A stretch of 8,738 nt of DNA, from contig CALYUZ010000022.1 of assembly GCA_945492685.1 (NCBI GenBank), positions 1-8,738 of the forward strand. The letters are read 5' to 3'. Below are positions 1 through 5,823 of the stretch, piece by piece. Origin of the DNA: an uncultured Methanomassiliicoccaceae archaeon (GTDB taxonomy: Archaea > Thermoplasmatota > Thermoplasmata > Methanomassiliicoccales > Methanomethylophilaceae). The notes under the pieces are model-generated. The model made no database searches, was not told the DNA's origin, and saw nothing but the letters and a program-made list of their open reading frames with translations. The translations under genes were made by a program, and so were the position numbers. Position 1 is the first letter of the stretch; each line of letters opens with the position of its first letter.

Positions 1-230
1 ATGTCCTCGACATGCTCGCTGAGGACACATCCATCCCCAGAAACATCAGGAAAGGCGCTACGGATGCAAAGACCAGGCTCCTGGACACCAAAGAGGCCAT
101 GGATGTCCGCGCAACCAGCGCGATCGTCATCCTGGACGACCTCGCAAACGATCCCAACATACCTCTGCACGGCAGGACGCTCATCTGGAACGTCATCAGC
201 CAGCTCGAGGTAATGAGTCAGCAGAACTGA
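1..230 (+). CDS. UPF0147 family protein, 5'-truncated by the window edge
   Basis: This is the C-terminal part of a small archaeal protein of unknown function. The open frame runs from position 3 (positions 1-2 are the end of a split codon) to TGA at 228-230 and gives about 75 residues. The segments SIPRNIRKGA, VRATSAIVILDDLANDPNIP and RTLIWNVISQLE match the helical UPF0147 family as I know it (proteins of about 85-90 residues, archaeal). The ATG at position 12 lies inside the conserved region and the reading frame stays open upstream of it, so the true start is probably outside the window. The protein is soluble, with no membrane segment or catalytic motif visible. It converges on guaAA across a shared terminator hairpin. 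Family assignment is from recall of conserved segments; function is unknown. Confidence 0.8.
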   Translation, partial: VLDMLAEDTSIPRNIRKGATDAKTRLLDTKEAMDVRATSAIVILDDLANDPNIPLHGRTLIWNVISQLEVMSQQN

Positions 231-251
231 CCTCAACCTCTATCAAAAAAC

Positions 252-283
252 CCCCTTCCTCCATCTTTTCCGGGAGGAAGGGG
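252..283. terminator. Bidirectional hairpin terminator between UPF0147 and guaAA
   Basis: CCCCTTCCTCC (252-262) pairs perfectly with GGAGGAAGGGG (273-283): an 11-bp stem with a 10-nt loop. T-rich sequence follows on each strand: TTTCTTT at 290-296 on the plus strand, and a six-T run on the minus strand (the A run at 245-250). It sits between two convergent stop codons, so it can end both transcripts. Confidence 0.75.
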
Positions 284-306
284 AGAGGGTTTCTTTAAAA
301 TCGGAA

Positions 307-882
307 TCAGCAGCGCTGTTCCTTGATTATGTCCAGGAAGTTCTGGAAGATCTCCGCTCCGTGCTCCGTGTTCTCGACCTCGGGGTGGAACTGCACACCA
401 TAGATCGGACGGTCCTTGCACCTCACAGCCTCATGGGGACATGAGTCGGAGTATGCGGTGACCTCGAACCCCTCGGGGATGGTCTTGACCTCGTCGTTGT
501 GAGATGCCCACACGCCGAACGTGTCGGGGAGTCCCTTGAACAGGTCGTCGTGTGATTTCACCTTCAGCTCCACACCACCGAACTCGGGCATGGTACCGGG
601 TCCGAGTGTTCCGCCGAAATGCTCGCAGAGGAACTGCATCCCCGCACATATTCCGAATATGGGATATTCCGCCTTGTCCAGATACTCCCCGTTGTTCCCC
701 ATGCGTGCGGCATCGCATGCCACATTGGGTGCACCTCCGGAGAGGATCAGACCATCGATGTCCTTGATCTCGTCGAACGGGGTCGTGTTGGGGACGATCT
801 TCGTATCGACCTTCAGGTACCTGAGAACGCGCCACTCGCGGTGGGTCCACTGACCTCCGTTGTCAACGACGTATACTTTCAT
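307..882 (-). CDS. guaAA: GMP synthase, glutamine amidotransferase subunit (GuaAa)
   Basis: This class I glutaminase frees ammonia from glutamine and passes it to the separate ATP-pyrophosphatase subunit, which aminates XMP to GMP. The 191-residue protein is the full usual length for the archaeal stand-alone subunit. The N-terminal MKVYVVDNGGQWTHR is typical. The oxyanion-loop glycines are in LSGGAPN (48-54), the nucleophile is Cys79 in GICAGMQFL, and the other triad residues are His166 and Glu168 in VQFHPEVE. The start is ATG at 880-882. No Shine-Dalgarno is visible, but a TATA-like element is centred about 25 nt upstream, so the mRNA may be leaderless. Its partner guaAB is on the same strand but separated by a sodium symporter gene; in many archaea the two subunits are adjacent. 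Confidence 0.95.
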   Translation of the reverse strand: MKVYVVDNGGQWTHREWRVLRYLKVDTKIVPNTTPFDEIKDIDGLILSGGAPNVACDAARMGNNGEYLDKAEYPIFGICAGMQFLCEHFGGTLGPGTMPEFGGVELKVKSHDDLFKGLPDTFGVWASHNDEVKTIPEGFEVTAYSDSCPHEAVRCKDRPIYGVQFHPEVENTEHGAEIFQNFLDIIKEQRC

Positions 883-902
883 CGTCCGGGAGTAGAATGC
901 TT

Positions 903-910
903 GAAAATAT
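903..910 (-). promoter_or_regulatory. Candidate TATA element of guaAA
   Basis: The minus strand reads ATATTTTC, centred about 25 nt before the guaAA ATG, the spacing expected if transcription begins at or near the start codon. No ribosome binding site lies between. It would let guaAA be transcribed independently of the symporter gene. The motif is only moderately TATA-like. Confidence 0.45.
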
Positions 911-911
911 G

Positions 912-932
912 AACCTGCCGTATGAGCAGGCT
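912..932 (-). terminator. Small hairpin at the stop codon of the symporter gene
   Basis: On the minus strand AGCCTGC and GCAGGTT form a 7-bp stem (one G-T pair) around a 7-nt loop, starting at the last base of the stop codon. TTCATATTTTC follows. It may end the symporter transcript just before the guaAA promoter. There is no strong T run, so this is tentative. Confidence 0.4.
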
Positions 933-2287
933 CAAAGGAGCCCCATCACGAGCAGGATGACCACCATCACCGGGACCACATAGGTCATGTATGTGCGGAG
1001 ACGGGCGGGGAACGCCAACCCATCTCCCGAATCGACCTCCGACATGAAGTTATCCCAACCCCACCCGCGTCTGCTCACGCAGAAGAGCAGCATGACCACC
1101 GCCCCCACGGGCAGCAGGATCTGACTGAAGATCAGGTCCGAAAGGTCGAGGATGGTGGATCCGGCACCCAACGGCTCGATCCCCGAAAGGATGCTGAACC
1201 CGAGAGCGCTGGGAAGACAGAGGAGGATCATGACCGGGATGTTGAAGGCACAGGACCTGCGCCTGTCCCACCCGGTGACCTCCATCGTGTTCGACACTAT
1301 GCACTCGTACACAGCGAATATCGTGGACAGTGCCGCGAAGGACATGAACAGGAAGAACAGGAACCCGAGGATGTTCCCTCCCGGGAGGTTGTTGAATATG
1401 TTCGGAAGGGTCTCGAAGATCAGACTGGGGCCCACTCCGACGGGGACTCCGAAGGAGAAACATGCGGGGAAGATTATCAGCCCGGCCATGAAGGCCACCG
1501 CCAGATCCAACGATGCTATGCGGATGGACTCCCCGAAGAGACGGTGGTCCTTCCCGATGTAGCTGCCGAACACGGCCATGGAACCGATACCGATGCTCAG
1601 GGTGAAGAACGCCTGGCTGAGCGCGGCGACGACCACGTTCAGGATCCCCTGCTCCATCATCCTGTCGATATCCGGGACGAGATAGAACCTCAGACCCTCG
1701 GCCGCACCGGGCATCGTGAACGAGTACGCCACGAGGAAGACCATTATCGCCAGCAGGGCCAGCATCATCCACTTGGTGACCCTCTCCAGACCGCCCTTCA
1801 ATCCCAGGGAGCAAACGGCGAAACCGAGGACCACCACCAGGACCATGAAACCGACGGTCACCATGGGATCCCCCGACATGGATGCGAAGAAATCCGATAC
1901 ACCTGCGGCATCCAGACCGGAGAAATCACCCGTCGCCGACGATACCGCATATCTGAGGATCCATCCCGTTATCACCGTGTAGAAGCTCATCAGCAGGTAC
2001 ACACCCGCCAAGGAGAGGTATCCGTGGAGATGCCACCTGGTACCCTCGGGCTCCAGGACACGGCACATGTTCACGGGACTGCGCTGACTCGCCCTCCCGA
2101 GGGAGAGCTCCACGGAAAGCAGCGGAACCCCCAGGATGACCAGGAAGACCAGGTAGATCAGGACGAAGGCCCCACCTCCATACTGTCCGACCATGTACGG
2201 GAACTTCCAGATGTTCCCCAGACCTATGGCGCATCCCGCGGCGATCAGGATGAATCCCAGTCTGCTGCCCAGTCTCTCCCTCTCCAT
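932..2287 (-). CDS. Sodium-dependent transporter, NSS/SNF family
   Basis: This is a polytopic inner-membrane symporter of the neurotransmitter:sodium symporter family, which in prokaryotes usually couples sodium influx to amino acid uptake. TM1 carries the family signature GCAIGLGNIWKFPY (residues 18-31), which lines the sodium/substrate site. TM6 contains QAFFTLSIGIGSM (about 225-237), and TM8 has FAALSTIFAVYEC (about 317-329). At 451 residues with a short C-terminus it resembles the shorter 11-helix prokaryotic members (MhsT/TnaT-like) more than the 12-helix LeuT type. I chose ATG at 2285-2287 because family members start with this MxRERLGSRLGF-type sequence; an upstream in-frame GTG at 2309-2311 would add eight atypical residues. 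No clear Shine-Dalgarno is seen. The substrate cannot be read from sequence. It sits between the two GMP synthase subunit genes. Confidence 0.92.
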   Translation of the reverse strand: MERERLGSRLGFILIAAGCAIGLGNIWKFPYMVGQYGGGAFVLIYLVFLVILGVPLLSVELSLGRASQRSPVNMCRVLEPEGTRWHLHGYLSLAGVYLLMSFYTVITGWILRYAVSSATGDFSGLDAAGVSDFFASMSGDPMVTVGFMVLVVVLGFAVCSLGLKGGLERVTKWMMLALLAIMVFLVAYSFTMPGAAEGLRFYLVPDIDRMMEQGILNVVVAALSQAFFTLSIGIGSMAVFGSYIGKDHRLFGESIRIASLDLAVAFMAGLIIFPACFSFGVPVGVGPSLIFETLPNIFNNLPGGNILGFLFFLFMSFAALSTIFAVYECIVSNTMEVTGWDRRRSCAFNIPVMILLCLPSALGFSILSGIEPLGAGSTILDLSDLIFSQILLPVGAVVMLLFCVSRRGWGWDNFMSEVDSGDGLAFPARLRTYMTYVVPVMVVILLVMGLL

Positions 2288-2319
2288 GGTATCGGTCCCG
2301 ATTGTTATCACAGAAGGAT

Positions 2320-2348
2320 GCCCCCGAGGGGGCTGCGGGTCTCCCCGC
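2320..2348 (-). other. Two short G+C-rich hairpins upstream of the symporter gene
   Basis: GCCCCC and GGGGGC (2320-2325 / 2328-2333) form a tight dyad, and GCGGG / CCCGC (2335-2339 / 2344-2348) a second one next to it. They lie between guaAB and the symporter. If transcription starts from the TATA-like element at 2353-2360, the first hairpin would sit at the very 5' end of the mRNA. There is no T run, so a terminator role is unlikely; transcript stabilisation or attenuation is possible. Confidence 0.35.
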
Positions 2349-2352
2349 GGTT

Positions 2353-2360
2353 AAGATAAG
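2353..2360 (-). promoter_or_regulatory. Possible TATA element for the symporter gene
   Basis: The minus strand reads CTTATCTT in the guaAB-symporter gap, nearly the same as the element before the winged-helix gene (TTCTTATCTT at 5793-5802) and like TTTATCTC before purE. Unlike those it is about 70 nt from the ATG, implying a leader of about 43 nt. Weak evidence. Confidence 0.3.
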
Positions 2361-2386
2361 AGGTCGCACGGCGGCGACTTTGACTT

Positions 2387-3334
2387 TCACTCCCACTCGA
2401 TGGTCGCCGGGGGCTTGTTGGTGATGTCGAACACGACACGGTTCACCGAATCCTTCATGGAATTGGTGATACGCGTGGACATCCTGTCCAGGACCTCGAG
2501 GGGTATCTTGGCATAGGTCGCGGTCATACCGTCGACGGATGCGACCGCACGGATGGCGATGGTCCTTCCGTAGGCCCTCCTGTCACCCTGCACTCCGACG
2601 GATTTTGACGGAAGGAGCACGGCGAAGTACTGCCAGGGCATCTCCATCTCTCCGGCACCGGCGGCCTTCCTGATCTCATCCTCGACGATAAAGCAGGCCT
2701 CACGGACGATTGCGATGTTCTCGGGAGTGACCTCTCCGAGGCACCTGACCGCGAGTGCGGGTCCGGGGAAGGGCTGTCTCTCGGATGCCTTGACGCCCAG
2801 GTTCCTTGCGACATCGCGGACCTCGTCCTTGTACAGGTCCCTGAGGGGCTCGACGAGTGTCATTCCCATATCCTTGGGGAGTCCTCCCACGTTGTGGTGG
2901 GATTTGATGGTGTCACGGACACCGTCTCCGCTCTCGATCCAGTCGGGGGCGATGGTTCCCTGGACGAGGAACTCGGCTCCGAAATCCTTGGCGGTCCTCT
3001 CGAAGACACGGATGAACTTCTCCCCGATGATCTTCCTCTTCTGCTCGGGATCGGTGACGCCTTTGAGGGCCTCGAAGAACTCGGCTCCCGCGTCGGCGAT
3101 CTTGTAGTTGATGCCCATGTCCCTGAGCATCCCCTCGACCTCCTCGGTCTCCCCTTTCCTCATGAGGCCGTTGTCGACATAGACTGCCAGGAGCCTGTCG
3201 CCGATGGCCTTGCTCGTGAGCGTGGCGGCGACCATGCTGTCGACGCCTCCGGAACAGGCGATGATAGCCTTACCGGTGATCTTGGACCTGATGTCCTCGA
3301 TCGTCTCGTTGATAAAATCCTCAACACCCAACAT
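2387..3334 (-). CDS. guaAB: GMP synthase, ATP-pyrophosphatase subunit (GuaAb)
   Basis: This subunit adenylates XMP with ATP and replaces the adenylate with ammonia delivered by GuaAa, giving GMP. The 315-residue protein has the N-type PP-loop SGGVDS at 28-33, the stretch [13 protein letters not shown] (about 123-135), [15 protein letters not shown] (about 186-200), and the C-terminal dimerisation/XMP-binding domain ending in KPPATIEWE, the invariant-looking tail of the family. Length is normal for the split archaeal form, with no glutaminase domain fused. The ATG at 3332-3334 lies inside the end of purE (14-nt overlap, different frame), so the two are very likely co-transcribed and translationally coupled. 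Its glutaminase partner is downstream beyond the symporter gene. Confidence 0.96.
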   Translation of the reverse strand: MLGVEDFINETIEDIRSKITGKAIIACSGGVDSMVAATLTSKAIGDRLLAVYVDNGLMRKGETEEVEGMLRDMGINYKIADAGAEFFEALKGVTDPEQKRKIIGEKFIRVFERTAKDFGAEFLVQGTIAPDWIESGDGVRDTIKSHHNVGGLPKDMGMTLVEPLRDLYKDEVRDVARNLGVKASERQPFPGPALAVRCLGEVTPENIAIVREACFIVEDEIRKAAGAGEMEMPWQYFAVLLPSKSVGVQGDRRAYGRTIAIRAVASVDGMTATYAKIPLEVLDRMSTRITNSMKDSVNRVVFDITNKPPATIEWE

Positions 3335-3800
3335 CCGAAATCACCTTCTCGGAGTCTGCAACTACCTTCTCGGCCTGCTCCCTCCTGTACTGGATGAGCT
3401 TGTCCCTAAGGTCCGCATCGTTCAGGGCAATGATCTCCAAGGCGAGCACGGCTGCATTCTCGCCACGGTCCATTCCCACCGCCGCCACGGGGATCCCCGG
3501 AGGCATCTGCACGATGGAGAACAGGGCATCGATGTTGATGGAACCACTGACCGGAACGCCGATGACGGGTTTGACGGTGTACGATGCCACAACACCGGGA
3601 AGCGCTGCGGAGAGGCCTGCGATGGAGATGAAGACATCCGCATCGCTTCCGGTCACGAGATCCTCGACCCTGCGGGGAGTCCTGTGGGCGGAAGCCACGG
3701 CGATGTCGAACTGGACACCGAATTTCCTCAATATCGCGATGGCCTTATCTGCGACGGGCATGTCGCTCTTGCTTCCCATAATAATGGAGACCTTTGACAT
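3321..3800 (-). CDS. purE: PurE-type N5-CAIR mutase / AIR carboxylase
   Basis: PurE moves or adds the carboxylate to give CAIR in de novo purine synthesis. From ATG at 3798-3800 the protein is 159 residues, the usual size for a single-domain PurE. MGSKSDMP (8-15) is the phosphate-binding start, SAHRTP (38-43) contains the catalytic His39, and [20 protein letters not shown] (81-100) is the conserved C-terminal half. The loop that in bacterial class I enzymes reads AAHLPG is here AALPG with Ala66 where the His would be, so mutase versus direct AIR carboxylase activity is unsettled. No purK is in the window. An in-frame TTG three codons upstream is less likely. A TATA-like element is centred about 27 nt before the ATG, fitting a leaderless mRNA. 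It overlaps guaAB by 14 nt. Confidence 0.92.
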   Translation of the reverse strand: MSKVSIIMGSKSDMPVADKAIAILRKFGVQFDIAVASAHRTPRRVEDLVTGSDADVFISIAGLSAALPGVVASYTVKPVIGVPVSGSINIDALFSIVQMPPGIPVAAVGMDRGENAAVLALEIIALNDADLRDKLIQYRREQAEKVVADSEKVISDVGC

Positions 3801-3823
3801 TACCGCCAAACACTGAATCTTTA

Positions 3824-3831
3824 GAGATAAA
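3824..3831 (-). promoter_or_regulatory. TATA element of the purE-guaAB operon
   Basis: The minus strand reads TTTATCTC, preceded by GTAAGC (a weak B-recognition-like sequence), centred about 27 nt before the purE ATG. This spacing puts the transcription start at or next to the ATG. Confidence 0.5.
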
Positions 3832-3914
3832 GCTTACGTGAAGAACCATACTGGCTCGGAGACGGGTGACAGAAGGATAATGGGGTTTTGTAAGATGTTT
3901 ATCGGATCCCCGGA

Positions 3915-4223
3915 TCAGCATTTGAGAACGACGACCAGGAAGATTCCGACTGCGACGAGTGCACCGATCAGGACACCGATGAGGTTGATGATCGCGTTGT
4001 ACACAACATCCCACGCAGCTACCTCGTAGAAGGGGGAGATGTCGCTGAATCCGACAAGGTATGCCCAAACGACACCGACGATGAGTCCGACGATGGCCAT
4101 GGCAACACCGCAGGCCCTGCTCTTTCCGGAGCCGAATCCCGCAGCGAAGGCACCCGCTACAAGCATGATGAGAGCGAATGCGAAGACCACCAGGGTCAGA
4201 AAGGACATAGAAATGATTTCCAT
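3915..4223 (-). CDS. Small three-helix membrane protein, unrecognised
   Basis: I do not recognise this 102-residue protein. It has three strongly hydrophobic stretches: about residues 7-30 (FLTLVVFAFALIMLVAGAFA), 38-58 and 76-99, joined by a short basic, Gly-rich loop GSGKSRACG (31-39) and by an acidic/aromatic loop with FSDISPFYE. The last residue is Cys. No enzyme motif is visible. The gene looks real: the ATG at 4221-4223 is preceded by GGAGG with a 6-nt spacer, and further upstream are a hairpin and a TATA-like element in sensible order. It is followed by the purE promoter region on the same strand, so it is probably monocistronic. A small subunit of a membrane complex or a stand-alone membrane protein are both possible. 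Confidence 0.75.
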   Translation of the reverse strand: MEIISMSFLTLVVFAFALIMLVAGAFAAGFGSGKSRACGVAMAIVGLIVGVVWAYLVGFSDISPFYEVAAWDVVYNAIINLIGVLIGALVAVGIFLVVVLKC

Positions 4224-4229
4224 TTTTTG

Positions 4230-4234
4230 CCTCC
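4230..4234 (-). promoter_or_regulatory. Shine-Dalgarno of the small membrane protein gene
   Basis: GGAGG on the minus strand, 6 nt before the ATG at 4223. It fixes the start and contrasts with the apparently leaderless genes nearby. A competing ATG at 4234-4236 in another frame overlaps this site and is not supported. Confidence 0.7.
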
Positions 4235-4240
4235 ATTTTT

Positions 4241-4254
4241 CCCGCGAAAGCGGG
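4241..4254 (-). other. Leader hairpin just upstream of the ribosome binding site
   Basis: CCCGC / GCGGG form a 5-bp all-G+C stem around a 4-nt loop (TTTC on the transcribed strand), about 6 nt upstream of the GGAGG. With the TATA-like element at 4282-4289 this hairpin would sit near the 5' end of a leader of about 37 nt. It could stabilise the mRNA or tune translation. Confidence 0.5.
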
Positions 4255-4281
4255 TCGCTGACCGTGAGAAGCTTTTACCCG

Positions 4282-4289
4282 TTATTAAG
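4282..4289 (-). promoter_or_regulatory. Candidate TATA element of the small membrane protein gene
   Basis: The minus strand reads CTTAATAA. Transcription about 25 nt downstream would begin near 4260, just before the leader hairpin and Shine-Dalgarno. Confidence 0.4.
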
Positions 4290-4360
4290 CTATTGCCAGA
4301 AATTCAAAGTGTCCACGGAAGGCATCAACCCACGGAGGTTTACGGGAGAACCATATCCAA

Positions 4361-4374
4361 CCGCGTATACGCGG
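4361..4374. repeat. Perfect 14-bp palindrome
   Basis: CCGCGTATACGCGG is fully self-complementary, sits in an otherwise A+T-leaning divergent spacer and lies about 70-90 bp upstream of the membrane protein promoter. It could be a regulator binding site. No second copy was seen in the window. Confidence 0.5.
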
Positions 4375-4434
4375 GATAGTGTCTGGTACACATGGATGGC
4401 TGATATATCCAATCAATCCATCGACAACAACAAT

Positions 4435-4443
4435 CTTTATATC
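4435..4443 (+). promoter_or_regulatory. TATA-like element, distal to gar1
   Basis: CTTTATATC is a good archaeal TATA match, but about 120 nt before gar1. It could drive a longer-leader gar1-tfb transcript or a short untranslated RNA. A second match, TTAAATATA, is at 4492-4500. Confidence 0.35.
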
Positions 4444-4521
4444 GATTGAGAACGAAAAAACGATTCTGGTTAATAAAGAATCACCAAATCATTAAATATA
4501 AGATTATTATTCCCCCTTAAT

Positions 4522-4543
4522 AGATAGGGTATAAACTCTATCT
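4522..4543 (+). promoter_or_regulatory. Dyad enclosing the proximal TATA box of gar1-tfb
   Basis: AGATAGGGT (4522-4530) and ACTCTATCT (4535-4543) are inverted repeats with one G-T mismatch, including a perfect outer 6-bp match. The centre is TATAAA (4530-4535), 28 nt before the gar1 ATG, the same spacing as the other apparently leaderless genes here. It may be the core promoter with a symmetric operator around it. If transcription begins further upstream, it would instead be a 9-bp RNA hairpin in the leader. Confidence 0.5.
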
Positions 4544-4560
4544 GAAAGGACTGAGGTCGG

Positions 4561-4833
4561 ATGGATTTTTTGGGCAAGGTTGAGGAGATAACATGCGATG
4601 GCAGGCTCATCGCCAGATGCGACTCCGTACCCGAGCTCGGGGATCACGTCTTCGACCGCAGGCAGAACAGGATCGGCACCGTCGGAAAGGTCTTCGGACC
4701 CGTCGACAGCCCATATGTGTCCGTGAACGTTCCGAAATCAGGTGAAATGCCCGTTCCCAAGGGCACGGAATTATTCTACAACAAGGGGAGGAATCAGAAT
4801 GGCAAAGGTAAGGGAAGGAACAGAAGAAATTGA
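4561..4833 (+). CDS. gar1: H/ACA ribonucleoprotein subunit Gar1
   Basis: Gar1 binds the catalytic subunit Cbf5 in H/ACA guide ribonucleoproteins and helps load and release the RNA during pseudouridylation of rRNA. The 90-residue protein has the Gar1/Naf1 beta-barrel pattern: [20 protein letters not shown], then [30 protein letters not shown] (about 27-56), followed by a basic Gly/Asn/Arg tail from about residue 75 ([17 protein letters not shown]). Length is typical for archaeal Gar1. ATG at 4561 begins the conserved domain. GAGGT 3 nt upstream is too close to be a good ribosome site, and the proximal TATA box fits a leaderless start. The end overlaps tfb by 35 nt. The gar1-tfb pairing is common in euryarchaea. 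Confidence 0.92.
   Translation: MDFLGKVEEITCDGRLIARCDSVPELGDHVFDRRQNRIGTVGKVFGPVDSPYVSVNVPKSGEMPVPKGTELFYNKGRNQNGKGKGRNRRN
4785..4791 (+). promoter_or_regulatory. Shine-Dalgarno of tfb, inside gar1
   Basis: GGGGAGG lies 7 nt before the ATG at 4799 and inside the gar1 coding sequence. It decides the tfb start against the in-frame ATG at 4742, and implies translation from the gar1 message. Confidence 0.75.
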
Positions 4834-5731
4834 AGTATGTCCTGAGTGCGGAAGCCATCACTTAGTCCGCGACTACGAGCGCGGGGAACTTCTTTGCGAG
4901 GACTGCGGTCTGGTCCTCGACGATCAGTTCATCGACCAGGGACCCGAATGGAGGGCCTTTGATGTCGAACAGGGTGAGAAACGTGCACGTACCGGAGCCC
5001 CGATGACCTACACCATCCACGACAAGGGACTTTCGACCGAGATCTCGTGGAAGAACAAGGACAGTTACGGTAAGAGCATCCCCACAAGGAACAGGGCACA
5101 GCTGTACAGGCTCAGGAAGTGGCAGAGAAGGATCCGTGTCTCCAATGCAACGGAGAGGAACCTGGCGTTCGCACTGTCCGAGCTGGACAGGATGGCATCC
5201 GCAATGGGACTCCCCAGGAACGTCAGGGAGACCGCTGCCATGATCTACAGGAAGGCGGTCAACAAGAACCTGATCAGGGGAAGGTCCATCGAGGGCGTCG
5301 TAGCGGCATCTCTCTATGCGGCATGCAGGCAGTGCGGTGTCCCCAGGACACTGGACGAGGTCGCCGGTTCCAGCCGTGTCGGAAGGAAGGAGATCGGAAG
5401 GACCTACAGGTTCATGACCCGCGAGCTCAAGCTGAAGCTCATGCCCACCAAGCCCCAGGACTACGTCCAGAGGTTCTGCTCCGAGCTCAAGCTGAGCGGA
5501 GAGGTCCAGAGCAAGGCAGCCGAGATCCTGAAGGACGCATCCGAGAAGGAGCTCACCTCCGGAAGGGGACCCACGGGAGTCGCCGCGGCGGCGATCTACA
5601 TCTCCTCCATCCTGTGCAACGAGCGCAGGACACAGAGGGAGGTGGCCGATGTGGCGGGAGTCACCGAGGTCACCATCAGGAACAGGTACAAGGAACTCAC
5701 CGAGAAGCTCGGTATCGAGATCCAGCTCTGA
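4799..5731 (+). CDS. tfb: Transcription initiation factor B (TFB/TFIIB)
   Basis: TFB bridges TBP-bound promoter DNA and RNA polymerase and reads the B-recognition element. The 310-residue protein is full length. It has an N-terminal zinc ribbon with Cys14, Cys17, Cys33 and Cys36 (CPEC...CEDC), the B-reader/linker region with GPEWRAF (48-54) and [17 protein letters not shown] (64-80), then two cyclin folds (about 110-205 and 215-305). The second contains the helix-turn-helix [24 protein letters not shown] (277-300). The start is set by a strong Shine-Dalgarno; an upstream in-frame ATG at 4742 would add 19 residues encoded by gar1 sequence. It overlaps gar1 by 35 nt and is followed by a terminator hairpin, so gar1-tfb is probably a two-gene operon. 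Confidence 0.97.
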   Translation: MAKVREGTEEIEVCPECGSHHLVRDYERGELLCEDCGLVLDDQFIDQGPEWRAFDVEQGEKRARTGAPMTYTIHDKGLSTEISWKNKDSYGKSIPTRNRAQLYRLRKWQRRIRVSNATERNLAFALSELDRMASAMGLPRNVRETAAMIYRKAVNKNLIRGRSIEGVVAASLYAACRQCGVPRTLDEVAGSSRVGRKEIGRTYRFMTRELKLKLMPTKPQDYVQRFCSELKLSGEVQSKAAEILKDASEKELTSGRGPTGVAAAAIYISSILCNERRTQREVADVAGVTEVTIRNRYKELTEKLGIEIQL

Positions 5732-5735
5732 AACA

Positions 5736-5759
5736 GGAGGGTGCCGGGAGGCACCTTCC
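5736..5759 (+). terminator. Hairpin terminator after tfb
   Basis: GGAGGGTGCC (5736-5745) pairs with GGCACCTTCC (5750-5759), a 10-bp stem with one G-T pair and a GGGA loop, 4 nt after the tfb stop. Pyrimidine-rich sequence (CTATTCTCATCATACTTTTC) follows. Confidence 0.65.
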
Positions 5760-5792
5760 CTATTCTCATCATACTTTTCCGACCATCCGATA

Positions 5793-5802
5793 TTCTTATC
5801 TT
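5793..5802 (+). promoter_or_regulatory. Candidate TATA element of the winged-helix gene
   Basis: TTCTTATCTT is centred about 27 nt before the ATG at 5824, with no Shine-Dalgarno between, which fits a leaderless transcript separate from gar1-tfb. Confidence 0.5.
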
Positions 5803-5823
5803 GACATCGACCAATCACGTCGC

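Larger units (their letters stand above)
4224..4560. other. Divergent intergenic region between the membrane protein gene and gar1
   Basis: No gene is supported in these 337 nt. The left part is the membrane protein leader and promoter. The middle (4301-4421) holds a direct repeat CCACGGA (4313-4319 and 4330-4336), a perfect 14-bp palindrome CCGCGTATACGCGG (4361-4374), a small dyad GTGT/ACAC (4379-4391) and a GGATGG...CCATC dyad (about 4394-4422). The right part is very A+T rich and contains three TATA-like sequences (4435-4443, 4492-4500, 4530-4535) reading toward gar1. I saw no tRNA, no convincing box C/D or H/ACA RNA and no long coding frame. Confidence 0.6.

Noticed and set aside
1544..2359. 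271-codon open frame antisense to the symporter
   Set aside because: Low-complexity His/Asp/Glu/Gln-rich shadow produced by G+C-biased codons of the real gene.
3905..3916. GATCC/GGATC hairpin at the membrane protein stop codon
   Set aside because: Only a 2-nt loop would remain and there is no T run, so it is probably chance.
3745..4236. 163-codon frame starting 13 nt before the membrane protein ATG
   Set aside because: It runs out of frame through the membrane protein gene and into purE, is Arg/Cys/His-rich as shadows are, and its ATG overlaps the Shine-Dalgarno.
4300..4560. Box C/D or H/ACA guide RNA next to gar1
   Set aside because: CTGA-like sequences occur, but no correctly spaced box C (RTGATGA) or H/ACA fold could be drawn.
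4742..4798. Upstream start for tfb
   Set aside because: The added residues are encoded by the gar1 C-terminal region, and a strong Shine-Dalgarno marks ATG 4799.
4862..5818. 318-codon open frame antisense to tfb
   Set aside because: It mirrors the well-supported tfb gene, and its composition is a Leu/Asp/Gly-rich shadow.
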